The notes: generated by a model from the sequence alone, not told the origin. Counted from the stretch's first letter, positions 18,781-28,671 are shown. The stretch: 64,000 bases of DNA from Caryophanales bacterium UBA4682 (GCA_002404995.1 DHKY01000006.1:62001-126000), one strand, 5' to 3'. Numbers and translations are program-made.

Positions 18781-19210
18781 AGGGACAAAGGATAAGGGGT
18801 TTGACAGCAAGAAATACAGCGAAAGAAAGAAGACGTTCGGGACCATATGCTTTGTTTCCAATATGGATCTGGATCTGAATGACGTATATGAATACTATAG
18901 ACTCAGATGGGAAATCGAGCTCGTATTCAGAATGTATAAGGGGATCCTGTCTTTGAACACCACGCGGGAACATGATAATTATTCGACTATAGGAAGCGAA
19001 TTCATCAATTACCTGTCCGAGATCATGGTATGCAGAATGAAAAACAGAATCAGAGAAAGTGAAGTCTTCAAGAAGTTCACTTTCAAAGATGCGATGAAAA
19101 GATTGAACGATTGTATAAAGACTAGCACAGACGAAAGAAGAGACAGCTGGAAACTGTGTTCTCTAAGCAAAAAAGACCGAGAGCTGCTTGAGACTCTCGG
19201 CCTTGTATAG
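18780..19210 (+). pseudogene. C-terminal remnant of an IS4/IS1634-type transposase
   Basis: The fragment carries the end of a DDE transposase: DLNDVYEYYRLRWEIELVFRMYK is the Y-(2)-R-(3)-E-(6)-K signature that holds the catalytic Glu, followed by a helical tail and a TAG. The N-terminal two thirds with the Asp residues are missing, replaced by the IS30 end at 18739-18780. All Arg residues here are written AGA, with no AGG, so it reads the same under both codes. Confidence 0.8.
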
Positions 19211-19263
19211 TCAATTCGATTGGGAAACCTTTAGTTAAATGAGAAAATTATCTTTTCTGTGGC

Positions 19264-21219
19264 TCATTTCCGTTTGATTTCTTCTTTTTTCCTCTTTTTC
19301 GGTAAGAGAATGAAGTAGGAAAAAAGGACAAAGAGAATTGCAAAGGAAGCAAAGGTAACCAAAGAAGCAATTCCGACTTTGTAATAAGGGTGGAAGAAGA
19401 CAAGACCTGTGGTTCCAAAGTGACTGTTGTAATAGAGGTTCCTGAAGACGATGCTGAGAATGCCAAGGATGATACCTAAGGCAAAGCCGAGGAAGGAGGA
19501 AGAAAGATTTCCAAATAGGCTGTCCTTTAGTAGCTTCTTCCGGCTTGTTCCTAAGAAGCGAAGAAGAATGTATTTCCGGCGGTTGGCAGCAAAGTAGCCA
19601 AGGATATATAGAATCAGAAAGACAGGAAGGATATAGAAGAAGAGCTTTTCTGTTTTTTCCAATTGAAATTGTCCTGACATAAAACCTTCTCGTGTGAACA
19701 ACCGTTTTCCTGTTTTCTTATCTGTACAGATTGGGGAATAAATTGCGATATCGAAGAACTGTGAAGGATTCGAATTCAGAAAAGCCTCTCTGTTTTTGCT
19801 AGTGTTCGGGATAAGAAAAAGTCTACTTGTATTTTTATAGTTTCCTTTTCCACAAAAAATCGTTTCTGTTTGAAATCCATAGATGATACGAATTGTTGGA
19901 TCCATAGGCATGTTGTAATCACGCAGATCGTAATCCTGGTATTTTTTAGCTATCATATCAGCGTTTTTTGCCTTATATATTCCGACAATAGTAAAGGTAC
20001 CTTGTTGCTCCCGTGATTTTATCTTTGAACCGATTCTAAGTTCAGGATTATTCCTCTGACATATGTCAGGAATTATGCACTCGAATTGCTCGGTAGGATA
20101 TTTTCCTTCCGTTAGTTTCACTTTGTCTGGATCATTATCTTGGTAGATACAGATTCCTTCGAAGGTCTTTCCTGGAATTTTATATTCTTCTCCGCTTGCT
20201 TGGGTGTTTTCGTTAATCCATAACCAACTGGCATGGACCACTGGATATACGATTGTTTCATCTGGAAGTGGCTCATAGGTCGGCAGAATTGGTGCAGTCT
20301 GGATAAACACTTGATTACAGACATCTTCGAACGGATATTTTTCAGATATTGTTCCATTTTCTGAAAGAGACTGTGTTACTTTTATCGATTCCGATACAGA
20401 AATGCACCAGAAAGAGAACATCGTGAAAAGAGTACAGATTGCGGCAAGCAGCCAATGATATTTTTTGTCTGTATGGAAGCTGCTCAGAAAATGATATTGC
20501 ACGGAATGCTTTCTGTTTTTTCTTAAAGTGACCTCCATAGCATTTGGCATCCCTTCCTTCTCCTCTGCCAGCTTCCCGCCCTTCCTTCTCAGGATGAAGG
20601 CATCCTTAGTGAACCAGTCCGGCATCCCGTCATGGGTGGCGAAGATGACAAGCCGGCCCTTCGAAAGGGCAAGGATGTTCTTCAGGATCCTCTCCGTGCT
20701 GACCGAATCGAGGTTGGCCGTGATCTCATCCAACAAGATGATCTCCTTGTCCGCATACAGGGCCTGGCCGAAACAGAGTCTTTCCTTCTCTCCTTCGCTC
20801 AGCTCCTTGCACTTCTCCTCTAGGACATCTCCCAGTCCTAGATCCGTAAGGATCTTCTTCGCCTTCTCCCTGTCCTTCTTCTCATACGGCAGAAGGAAGT
20901 CATCGATTGCCTTCCTGTCCTCGAAGACGAGGGAATCCTGTGCGACATAGGAAACGCAGCTGTCCGAGAAGGACTCCCTGTCCTTCTCGGTCAGTTCCTC
21001 TCCGGAATAAAAGACCTTTCCTTCGTAGTCCGTATCCTTTCCGGATAGGATGTTCAGAAGGGTCGACTTTCCGGATCCGTTCTCTCCTAACAGGAGATAG
21101 AGTCCATTGGAATGGAAGGAACAGGAAAGGGAATCGAGTACTGTCTGCTCATCGTAGCTTTTCGAGAGAGAATCGAGAACAATGAATCTGTTTTCTTTAG
21201 TAGGTTCCATAGAATCCAT
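19264..21219 (-). CDS. ABC transporter with fused ATPase and permease, cassette B (651 aa)
   Basis: ATPase motifs are Walker A GENGSGKSTLLN, signature LSEGEKERLCFGQ and Walker B ILLDEITANLD, nearly identical to the 639-aa transporter of cassette A. One helix near residue 265-285, an outside domain and three C-terminal helices follow. The start (21219, or Met 21210) overlaps the end of the secreted-protein gene. The ATPase half (about 20540-21210) is visibly richer in G+C (one 60-base line gives 55%) than the permease half (one line gives 37%), as if the two halves have different histories. Cassette B has no second transporter; the next DNA downstream is a transposase remnant. Confidence 0.88.
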   Translation of the reverse strand: MDSMEPTKENRFIVLDSLSKSYDEQTVLDSLSCSFHSNGLYLLLGENGSGKSTLLNILSGKDTDYEGKVFYSGEELTEKDRESFSDSCVSYVAQDSLVFEDRKAIDDFLLPYEKKDREKAKKILTDLGLGDVLEEKCKELSEGEKERLCFGQALYADKEIILLDEITANLDSVSTERILKNILALSKGRLVIFATHDGMPDWFTKDAFILRRKGGKLAEEKEGMPNAMEVTLRKNRKHSVQYHFLSSFHTDKKYHWLLAAICTLFTMFSFWCISVSESIKVTQSLSENGTISEKYPFEDVCNQVFIQTAPILPTYEPLPDETIVYPVVHASWLWINENTQASGEEYKIPGKTFEGICIYQDNDPDKVKLTEGKYPTEQFECIIPDICQRNNPELRIGSKIKSREQQGTFTIVGIYKAKNADMIAKKYQDYDLRDYNMPMDPTIRIIYGFQTETIFCGKGNYKNTSRLFLIPNTSKNREAFLNSNPSQFFDIAIYSPICTDKKTGKRLFTREGFMSGQFQLEKTEKLFFYILPVFLILYILGYFAANRRKYILLRFLGTSRKKLLKDSLFGNLSSSFLGFALGIILGILSIVFRNLYYNSHFGTTGLVFFHPYYKVGIASLVTFASFAILFVLFSYFILLPKKRKKEEIKRK

Positions 21220-22048
21220 AACTAGTCTGGTTCGTTGTCGTAAATACGCCTGTTGTTGATGAATAGGTGGTCCTCGAATAATCTATCTGATAATCGAATG
21301 AATAGCTGCTGTACACGATCCCGTCATTTTTGACTTCCATCCTGTAGTAGCAATCCATCCGATAGTTTCCTCCATAGTAGGAATTAAAATTAAAAATCCA
21401 CTCTTGTTGTGTGCTTTCACCTGGACTATCAACATGTGAAACTCTTGGCTCACTACCTGTTATAATCGTTTGAGTTGAAAAAGTTGTTGTTATTCCTGCA
21501 GATGCCGATACTGTTAACTTGACACCGTCTGTTAAATCGACCCCTGCTCCAAGGCTGCTAGAATAGTTGTATGAGGTACTGTAGCTCGAGGAAGTCTGGG
21601 AAGTAAGGGACTTAGTGTTTTCACATGGCCAGGAACGAATATAGGTGAAGGATGAGCTTTTCTTGAAGTAATTCTCCTTCTTCTGGTAGGGTAAAATATG
21701 GATATAGCCGTGAACTAATTTGGAATTAATATCGTACTCACTGTGGCCGCTATAGTGCGGAATGCATCCGGGAATAAAGTTTACTTGAACATGGATGATG
21801 TATAGTCTAGAAACATCCGTCACCTGAGAATAATAATAGTCTGAATCATAGTTCCTGTATCCAGATGATCCTCCGCTGACATAGACATCCTTTTCCTCTC
21901 CGCCTTCGTAAGTGAAGCCATCTATTTTTGGATGGTTCCTCTTGGTAAGCTTGGTGCATGTAGGTAAATTAAGAGACTGGAATGATAGATAGGAAAAACT
22001 AAGACTGCTCAATGCGACTAAAGCAACTAATTTCTTCAAACCTTTCAT
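21197..22048 (-). CDS. Secreted protein of cassette B, possible beta-strand toxin or cargo (283 aa)
   Basis: The start at 22048 gives MKGLKKLVALVALSSLSFSYLS-type Sec signal sequence. It is a paralogue of the 287-aa protein at 17331-18194, sharing DSDYYYSQVTDVSRLY, IHILPYQ, FKKSSS, IRSWP and MDCYYRMEVKND. A long Ser/Thr-rich segment (about residues 155-215) alternates in the way of amphipathic strands. The C-terminal tail is rich in Thr, Tyr and Ser. Its end overlaps the ABC gene, so the pair is co-translated. Function unknown; exported toxin, cargo or surface sensor are all possible. Confidence 0.8.
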   Translation of the reverse strand: MKGLKKLVALVALSSLSFSYLSFQSLNLPTCTKLTKRNHPKIDGFTYEGGEEKDVYVSGGSSGYRNYDSDYYYSQVTDVSRLYIIHVQVNFIPGCIPHYSGHSEYDINSKLVHGYIHILPYQKKENYFKKSSSFTYIRSWPCENTKSLTSQTSSSYSTSYNYSSSLGAGVDLTDGVKLTVSASAGITTTFSTQTIITGSEPRVSHVDSPGESTQQEWIFNFNSYYGGNYRMDCYYRMEVKNDGIVYSSYSFDYQIDYSRTTYSSTTGVFTTTNQTSYGFYGTY

Positions 22049-22181
22049 TGTTTGCCCCGTTCTTTTCTGATAGTATAGCACCAAAACATTGATATGGTGA
22101 AAAATTACTTAAGATATCTAACATATAAGACGGCGTAAAGAATGAATAGAGAATTGAGGTTAAATGAGAAAAAATGTATTC

Positions 22182-23066
22182 CTAGTTAAGTGTTGTTAGC
22201 TGTTTTTGAAGGTATTTCCCGAAGACAAGTTCTTCGAACTCCGTGTTCGTCGGACTGAAGTTCTGGACGAATTCGTACCAGGCAAGATAGTACTTCAGAT
22301 ACCTTTTCTTGATGCCCCGGTGCTTCCTCAGGAACCACTTGAGTCCCGAACACGCCTTGTTCAGGTCCGAAAGCATCGCTTCCTGTTCCGGAACCTTCGA
22401 CTTGACCCAGACTTCCGTCCTTCCGTCGGAAGGAGAGAACAGGCCTTTGTATCCGTGGAGGCTGTCGTGAACGACTGTGCTTCCCTCCTTTATACGGCCC
22501 TTCCATGCCCGTCTCAGCGACTTCAGAGTCGGATGGCCGGCCTTCAAGTCGCAGAGTGCGACTTTGCCGCTGCTGTCGGTCCCGATGGCCATACCTTCCT
22601 TCTGCCGCGAGATTCCCTTCTTCTTCGTGTCCTTCCCTGTCCTTCCCCTGTAGGTCTCGTCTATCTCCACTTTCCCCGAAAGAACCGGCTTTCTGCTGGC
22701 ATTTTTCATGAACCGGAGCAGCATGTGCCGGTATCTCAGGGAAGTGTTCTTGTTGATATGTGCCCTCCCGGCCGCGCCTTTTATCGTTGTGCCCGCGTTC
22801 AGGAGATCGAGCAGATTCCGGACGTCGTGCTGCCCGAGGCGTCCCCGGTAATAAACGGTCCCTTCCGAGCTCACGAAAGTACGGCGGCAGTCCTTGCAGA
22901 GGTATCTTTCCCGGCTGTTCGAGCCTACATGCCCGTAGCGGATGAACCGTTTCGAGTGGCAGTGCGGGCATTCCGCAGGCTCAGGATCGTATATCACCTT
23001 GATCGACTCATCTCTCCTTCTGCCGTATTCGTATCTTCCAAGTGCCGAAAAAGCGGAACGGACCAT
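22182..23066 (-). CDS. IS1595-family (ISXO2-like) transposase (294 aa)
   Basis: An N-terminal zinc ribbon (CPHCHSKRFIRYG and CKDCRRTF) precedes the DDE-type core: VEIDETY with the first Asp, VVHDSLHGYKGLF with the second, and LKWFLRKHRGI near the end. The start at 23066 gives the family's normal length; a longer open frame to 23363 exists but runs through the divergent small gene. The gene is GC-rich compared with the flanks, so it is a recent arrival. Element ends and target duplication could not be fixed by eye. Confidence 0.88.
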   Translation of the reverse strand: MVRSAFSALGRYEYGRRRDESIKVIYDPEPAECPHCHSKRFIRYGHVGSNSRERYLCKDCRRTFVSSEGTVYYRGRLGQHDVRNLLDLLNAGTTIKGAAGRAHINKNTSLRYRHMLLRFMKNASRKPVLSGKVEIDETYRGRTGKDTKKKGISRQKEGMAIGTDSSGKVALCDLKAGHPTLKSLRRAWKGRIKEGSTVVHDSLHGYKGLFSPSDGRTEVWVKSKVPEQEAMLSDLNKACSGLKWFLRKHRGIKKRYLKYYLAWYEFVQNFSPTNTEFEELVFGKYLQKQLTTLN

Positions 23067-23106
23067 GCGAGATACTTCCGAGAGTTCCGGGGATGGAATT
23101 CGAGGA

Positions 23107-23370
23107 ATGGAAAAGAAAAGACTCAGGCTGAAGACGGAGAGGATAGACGGGGAGGAAGTCGTACGGATGGAATGCGTGTCGTGCCATGGGACGGAAGACG
23201 CCGATGCCGACATAGTTTTCGAGTGCTGGGAAATGGACGAAGGCCCGTTTCCGGTGTCCGAATGCCCGTTCTGCGGCCGGGGGACGAGGATCCCGAAGCA
23301 GGTCATCGAGGAGACAGAGGCGGAAGAGGAAAAGGAAAAGCACCTGGGCAGACCGAAAAGCAAAAGATAG
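23107..23370 (+). CDS. Small acidic zinc-binding protein, divergent from the IS1595 transposase (87 aa)
   Basis: The frame runs opposite to the transposase and starts 41 bases from it. It has two Cys pairs, CVSC after MEKKRLRLKTERIDGEEVVR-like basic/acidic start and CPFC before GRGTRIPK, then an acidic helix and an ending RPKSKR. Base composition and codons match the transposase, not the host. It could be a passenger or accessory gene of the element. A longer start at 23065 is possible. I do not recognise a family; expression is unproven. Confidence 0.5.
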   Translation: MEKKRLRLKTERIDGEEVVRMECVSCHGTEDADADIVFECWEMDEGPFPVSECPFCGRGTRIPKQVIEETEAEEEKEKHLGRPKSKR

Positions 23371-23419
23371 TAGACATTCTTCCAGTGTGAAAGAATTTAC
23401 AAATTCCTAAACAAATAGA

Positions 23420-23448
23420 AAAGCAGGCTCCTTTCGAAGCCTGCTTTT
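23420..23448. terminator. Terminator behind nifJ, bidirectional
   Basis: AAGCAGGCT (23421-23429) pairs with AGCCTGCTT (about 23438-23446), followed by T on both strands. It sits 20 bases beyond the stop of nifJ. Confidence 0.85.
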
Positions 23449-23468
23449 TGGATTTTGATTCAGAGAAA

Positions 23469-26400
23469 CTACTTCTCTAATCCGCCATAGCGAAGAATAT
23501 CGTGATAACGCTGTTCAGCGGCACGACGGTTCTTATCGAAGAGTTCCTGAGCGTGATCCGGATTGACACGCGGAAGCTGAGAATAACGGGTAGAAGTGAG
23601 TAAGAAGTCCTGAAGCTTGTTGAAGTCCGGAGCTTTGCCGGCCCTGACAAGCGGGCTCTTGCCCTGTTCACGGAGACGCGGATCATAAGTGTAGGTTAAG
23701 AAGTAACCGCAATCAACAGCCCTCTTCTCCTGCTTGATGGCATTGCCAAGACCGCCACGGATACCCTGTTCGATACACGGGCAGTAGCACCTGACTAAGG
23801 ACGGTCCATTGTAGGATTCAGCATCCTTTAAGGCCTTGATAGCATGTGCCGGGTTAGCGCCTAAGGCAATAGAAGCAACGAAGACGTGATCGTAAGCCAT
23901 AGCGATTAAGCCCATGTTCTTCTTAGTGGTCTTCTTACCAGAAGCTGCGAACTTGGCAATCTGACCGGTCTGAGAAGACTTAGAAGCCTGTCCACCAGTA
24001 TTGGAGTAGACTTCTGTATCCAGGATGAGGATATTGACATCATCTTCAGAGGCAATGACATGATCAAGACCGCCGAAGCCGATATCGTAGGACCAGCCAT
24101 CGCCACCGATGATCCAGACAGACTTATCAAGTAAGTCGTTCTTCCTCGGAAGTAAGGCCTTGATGCCTTCATTCTTGCTCTTCTCGATGAGATCAAGCCT
24201 GCGAGGCAGGATGGAACGGATGTGTTCCTTATTCTTGATGTTGGCAAGATATTCATCTAAGACAGCTTTGAGTTCAGGTTCAACATCCTTCTCGTTGTCT
24301 AAGATGATCTGGCAGATAGTGGAAAGCTTGAAGTCAGTAGCTAAACGCCTTCCATAACCATATTCAGCATTATCCTCGAATAAGGAGTTCGCCCAAGCAA
24401 CACCTTCGTGGTTCTTGTTGGTAACAAACGGACTCCTCGGAGTGGATCCGCAGTAGATGGAGGAGCAGCCGGTTGCGTTAGCAACTAACCTGTCTTTTCC
24501 AAAGAGCTGGGAAACAAGACGATAGTACGGAGCTTCACCGCATCCTGCACAGGATCCGGAAACTTCGAAGTACGGCTTAGAGAAAGCAACCTCTTTTAAG
24601 GTGCCGGCCGGATAATAACCGGTCTTCGGTTCCCTCTTGTAAAGGATCTGAGCGGCTTCTTCGCGGTCGAACTGAGACTTGGCATCGACCATCTCAAGAG
24701 CCTTATGGGCTTCCCTGACGACCTTGCCGTTCTCATCTTTGACGATGTTGCCGTTCTCATCCTTCTTCGGAGTCCTCTTGCCAGGGCACTGGTTGACGCA
24801 AAGAGTGCATCCGACGCAGTTCCTCGGAGAGACCTGGATACGGAACCTTAATCCCTTGACATTGGCACCACCGACTGCCGGAATAACATCAGCACGTTCT
24901 TCTTCCGGTAATAAGGCAATATCCTTATCATCAAGTAAGAAGGAACGGATGGTTGCATGCGGACAGACGAAGGAGCACTGGTTGCACTGGATACAATTTT
25001 CCTTATGCCAGACCGGGACACGGTCAGCAATAGCACGTTTTTCCTTGAGGGTAACGTTCTCTTCCCTGGTACCATCTTCTAATTCCCATTTACGGAAAGT
25101 GGAAACAGGGAGGTTATAACCATCGAGGTTGCCGATGTAGGCAACATACTCATCCCAGTATTCGTCACCGGTCTTGACGCGGTCCCTCTTGGAAGGAAGG
25201 TTAATCCAGCTCGGATCGACCTTGACTTCACGTAAGCCTTCGGTTCCGGAATCGATGGCCTTGTAGTTCAGCTCAACGATATCCTGACCCTTCTTGGCAT
25301 AGGTCTTAGCAGCAAACTTCTTCCTCCACTCATTCGCCTCTTTGTAAGGCCTGATCTGCTGGTTCAGATAGAAGAAAGCAGACTGGAGAATGGTGTTGGT
25401 ATGACGGCCCATACCGATGGCAAGGGCAATCTTGTTTGCATCGATGACATAGAACTTTGCATGTTTCTCCGCTAAGAGATGTTTCCTGCGGTTCGGCCTA
25501 GTCTTAGCAAGTTCCTCATCGCTCCTGTTCGTGTTGAGTAAGAAGGTTCCGCCGTCCTTTAAGGAAGAGAGCCTATCATACTTGAAGATGTAGGAATCAA
25601 GAGAGCAGGAGATGAAGTCAGCGTTCTCGACATAGTAAGTCGAATGAATCGGGCTATGACCGAAACGTAAGTGAGAACGGGTAACACCGCCGGACTTACG
25701 GGAGTCATAGGCGAAATAAGCCTGTGCATACTGATGGGTTTCATCGCCGATGATCTTAATGGAAGACTTGTTGGCACCGACAGTACCATCGGATCCAAGA
25801 CCCCAGAAGAGGCAGGAAGTATAGTCATGCGGGATGACATAGGAATCATCGACCGGGATAGAAAGATGAGTGACATCATCTTCGATTCCAACCGTGAAAC
25901 CAGTCCAGGTCTTCTCAGCATTCAGGAAGTCATAGACAGCCTTAACATGCTTCGGAGCAGTATCCTTGGAAGAAACACCATAACGTCCGCCGATGACGAA
26001 GATATCATTGCGTCCGCCCTGCTTTAAGGCAGCGACGACATCAAGATATAGCGGCTCGCCGGCAGCGCCCGGTTCCTTGGTACGATCAAGAACAGCAATC
26101 TTCTTGACGGACTTCGGTAAGCTGGCTAATAAATGCTTAACAGAGAACGGACGATATAAATAGACCTTAAGTAAGCCGACTTTCTCGCCTTTCTTCCTTA
26201 AGTCATCAACAACTTCGGTTGCAGTCTCAGTGACAGAACCCATAGCGATAATGACACGCTCGGCTTCCGGATCACCATAGTAGACAAACGGAGCATAGCT
26301 ACGGCCAGTAGCTGCAGAGACCTTTTCAAAGTATTCGCAAGCGATATCAACAATCTTCTCTTCGTGAAGGTTCTGTGCTTCACGTCCCTGGAAGGTGATA

Positions 26401-27080
26401 TCGTCGTTCTCAGCACCGCCACGAGTGACCGGATGGCCATGTGGATTGAGTGCACGTTTCTTGAAGTTCTCGACGGCAGTGGTATCGAGGATAGACTTCC
26501 AGAAATCATGATTGACGAACTCAACGTTCTGGATTTCGTGCGAAGTACGGAAACCATCAAAGAAGTGGACAACCGGAGAAGAAGCCTTGATAGCGACTAA
26601 GTGAGCTAACGGGGCTAAATCAGCGACATCCTGGACAGACTGGGAGCAAATCATTGCAGCGCCGGTCTGACGGATAGCATAAACGTCACCATGATCACCG
26701 AAAATGGAAAGGGAACGGGTAGCTAAGGAACGCGCTGCAACATGCAGGACAACCGGTAATTCCTCACCGACCCATTTGTAGATATTCGGAATCCTTAAAA
26801 GCAAACCTTGGCTAGCAGTATAAGTGACAGCAAGAGCACCGCCCTGAGCAGCACCATGGACAGCACCAGAAGCACCAGCTTCAGACTGCCTCTCCCTGAC
26901 CTTAACCGTTTCACCGAAAAGGTTCTTCCTTCCCTGAGACGCATAGACATCAACATTCTCAGCCATCGGGCTGGACGGAGTGATGGGGTAAATAGCAGCA
27001 ACTTCAGAGAACAAATAGGATCCTAAAGCAGCCGCGGTGTTTCCATCGACCGACTTGAACGAGAACTTCTCTTTTTCCAT
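23469..27080 (-). CDS. nifJ: Pyruvate:ferredoxin (flavodoxin) oxidoreductase
   Basis: The enzyme turns pyruvate and CoA into acetyl-CoA, CO2 and reduced ferredoxin, the key anaerobic step after glycolysis. All domains are in one chain of 1203 aa, as usual for the fused type. The N-terminal part has YPITPSSPMAE and GAAQGGALAVTYTASQGLLL, followed by an AGG Met (26793-26795) and IPN. Two 4Fe-4S motifs follow (CIQCNQCSFVCPH and CVGCTLCVNQCPG), then the GSCAGCGE region and the thiamine diphosphate site GGDGWSYDIGFGGLDH with ILDTEVYSNTGG. The start at 27080 has GGAGG 5 bases upstream. Codon use is strongly biased, suggesting high expression. Confidence 0.97.
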   Translation of the reverse strand: MEKEKFSFKSVDGNTAAALGSYLFSEVAAIYPITPSSPMAENVDVYASQGRKNLFGETVKVRERQSEAGASGAVHGAAQGGALAVTYTASQGLLLRIPNIYKWVGEELPVVLHVAARSLATRSLSIFGDHGDVYAIRQTGAAMICSQSVQDVADLAPLAHLVAIKASSPVVHFFDGFRTSHEIQNVEFVNHDFWKSILDTTAVENFKKRALNPHGHPVTRGGAENDDITFQGREAQNLHEEKIVDIACEYFEKVSAATGRSYAPFVYYGDPEAERVIIAMGSVTETATEVVDDLRKKGEKVGLLKVYLYRPFSVKHLLASLPKSVKKIAVLDRTKEPGAAGEPLYLDVVAALKQGGRNDIFVIGGRYGVSSKDTAPKHVKAVYDFLNAEKTWTGFTVGIEDDVTHLSIPVDDSYVIPHDYTSCLFWGLGSDGTVGANKSSIKIIGDETHQYAQAYFAYDSRKSGGVTRSHLRFGHSPIHSTYYVENADFISCSLDSYIFKYDRLSSLKDGGTFLLNTNRSDEELAKTRPNRRKHLLAEKHAKFYVIDANKIALAIGMGRHTNTILQSAFFYLNQQIRPYKEANEWRKKFAAKTYAKKGQDIVELNYKAIDSGTEGLREVKVDPSWINLPSKRDRVKTGDEYWDEYVAYIGNLDGYNLPVSTFRKWELEDGTREENVTLKEKRAIADRVPVWHKENCIQCNQCSFVCPHATIRSFLLDDKDIALLPEEERADVIPAVGGANVKGLRFRIQVSPRNCVGCTLCVNQCPGKRTPKKDENGNIVKDENGKVVREAHKALEMVDAKSQFDREEAAQILYKREPKTGYYPAGTLKEVAFSKPYFEVSGSCAGCGEAPYYRLVSQLFGKDRLVANATGCSSIYCGSTPRSPFVTNKNHEGVAWANSLFEDNAEYGYGRRLATDFKLSTICQIILDNEKDVEPELKAVLDEYLANIKNKEHIRSILPRRLDLIEKSKNEGIKALLPRKNDLLDKSVWIIGGDGWSYDIGFGGLDHVIASEDDVNILILDTEVYSNTGGQASKSSQTGQIAKFAASGKKTTKKNMGLIAMAYDHVFVASIALGANPAHAIKALKDAESYNGPSLVRCYCPCIEQGIRGGLGNAIKQEKRAVDCGYFLTYTYDPRLREQGKSPLVRAGKAPDFNKLQDFLLTSTRYSQLPRVNPDHAQELFDKNRRAAEQRYHDILRYGGLEK

Positions 27081-27111
27081 GACAACCTCCAATTTGAATT
27101 TCTCGTTTTCT

Positions 27112-27117
27112 ATTATA
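27112..27117 (-). promoter_or_regulatory. Probable -10 hexamer of nifJ
   Basis: The minus strand reads TATAAT 31 bases before the nifJ start codon, with a weak -35 (TTTATT) 17 bases further up. The following leader carries the strong GGAGG site. Confidence 0.6.
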
Positions 27118-27355
27118 AACCTAAAAATAAAAGCAATAAATAGCGAAAGAGAGTTTTCAACTAAAAAAACAAGGGCGAAAAGGTCTAGCTTTCCGAGATA
27201 AGAGAAAATAGAAAGCAGAAAAAGAAATTATCCAAAAGGAGTCACTATAGCCGAAGATAAAACTATAATTTTTCGAGATAGTCTGGGTAAGCGAATACTC
27301 TGCAAACCAGATAAAATTCACTCAACATTCGATATTATTCTTGAGGACAAACGCT
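27118..27355. other. Intergenic, no gene seen
   Basis: About 240 AT-rich bases between the nifJ promoter and the end of the dead ATPase gene. No coding frame, strong hairpin or repeat is seen. Confidence 0.5.
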
Positions 27356-28635
27356 TTATGCTTTCAGCCTATTAATCAGTACAACATAGATTCCATCTTT
27401 TCGTCGATAAGCAGGGCCAAACCCAGTCAGAATCCTCCTGAAGGAAGGAGCAGGTAAATCACTTTTTGAAACAAGTTTTTCCTTGAGACGATTCAGTCTT
27501 GACACACCATATTCCGTCAAATCAAGGCCGCCAAGTCTGATTTCAACCAAGGCAAAGCGGCCATCATCAAGATGAATGACAGCATCGCATTCCAGTCCTG
27601 TATTATCGCGGTAATGGCGTATCCTTCCGCCAATATAGTTCCTGTACACTCTTAAATCTCTGACCACCCTATCCTCAAAGAATACGCCAAAGTTTCTCCT
27701 GTCCGATAGCAGATCCGACGGAGTGATGTCCAAAGCACAGCAGGCAATGGAGGGATCCACAAAATGCCGAGTAGGAAAAGACCTGATAGCAGTCTTAAAA
27801 CGGATTTCCGGACACCAGGCATACATGTCTTCAAGAGTAAATAAGTTTTTCAAAGCTTTCTGATATTCTTTGAAGGTCTTAACACCCCTGATGCGTTCAT
27901 CATTCTGTCTAACATCATTCACCCTTGTTTTCATCGATGCTTCAGTAAAAATATTTCGTGCATAAGTCTTCAAAGCCCTGCGAAGCGTTTCGCTCTTCCT
28001 TTTTCTGTATTCTGAATTAACACTTTCGCTGAAAGTAAAGAGAGAGTCATAGTAGTTACGAGTCACATCTAAAGTAATGGCCTTGTTTTTAATAGAAATA
28101 GACAATGGCCAGCCTCCTCGGCAAATCAAATATGCAAGTTCCGAAAGAGTAAATTCTTAGTTTGGTTCTACTATATCCTGCTCTGGATTATTAAAAAGAC
28201 TTTCTAAGGATACTTTTTCTTTCGAGTCCAACGATTCAAACAAAGACATCGGCATCCTTTTCAATGGAATGATACGACCGGCACCGCTATGTTGTATCTC
28301 CGATTTACTTGGAGGAGTGGCGTTACCCGTAAGAAGATATTTTCCAAAAATTTACTGGATATCAAGATCTTCCATTATATAATTCCAGATATCCGGGACT
28401 TTCTGCCATTTATCAATCAAATGCGGCGTTTCACCTACCAGGGCAATTCTTGAATCTAGTCGAGTCCTCTGTACTGCGTTGCTAGTATTGATTCTATAAA
28501 TACTCTTAGCAAAAACTGAACAGGTAGTAGTCTTTCCACAGAATTTGGGTCCAGTGACAAGGACAGCACCAGAAGATTCAAGTTTTGATTGAATGCTTTT
28601 TCAATATATCTTCTTAAGTACCTGTTTTTTCCCAT
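27356..28635 (-). pseudogene. Broken AAA ATPase with DUF4143 domain, paralogue of the gene at 34626-35906
   Basis: The gene starts at 28635 (MGKNRYLRRYIEK) and follows the intact paralogue throughout, but has three lesions. A one-base loss in an A run after YIEK shifts the frame before the Walker A region. An in-frame TAA falls in the segment between DLDIQ and FGKYLLTG. Another TAA falls between EPN and EFTLSELAYL. Only the C-terminal 257 residues remain open (27356-28129). The intact relatives have an N-terminal ATPase and a C-terminal nuclease-like DUF4143 domain. The upstream paired repeats are still preserved. Confidence 0.88.
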
Positions 28636-28671
28636 ATTTTTATTTTAAAAGAAAAAAAGATTTTGTCAATT

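Noticed and set aside
22206..23390. 394-aa plus-strand frame across the IS1595 region
   Set aside because: Antisense shadow of the transposase; no domain.
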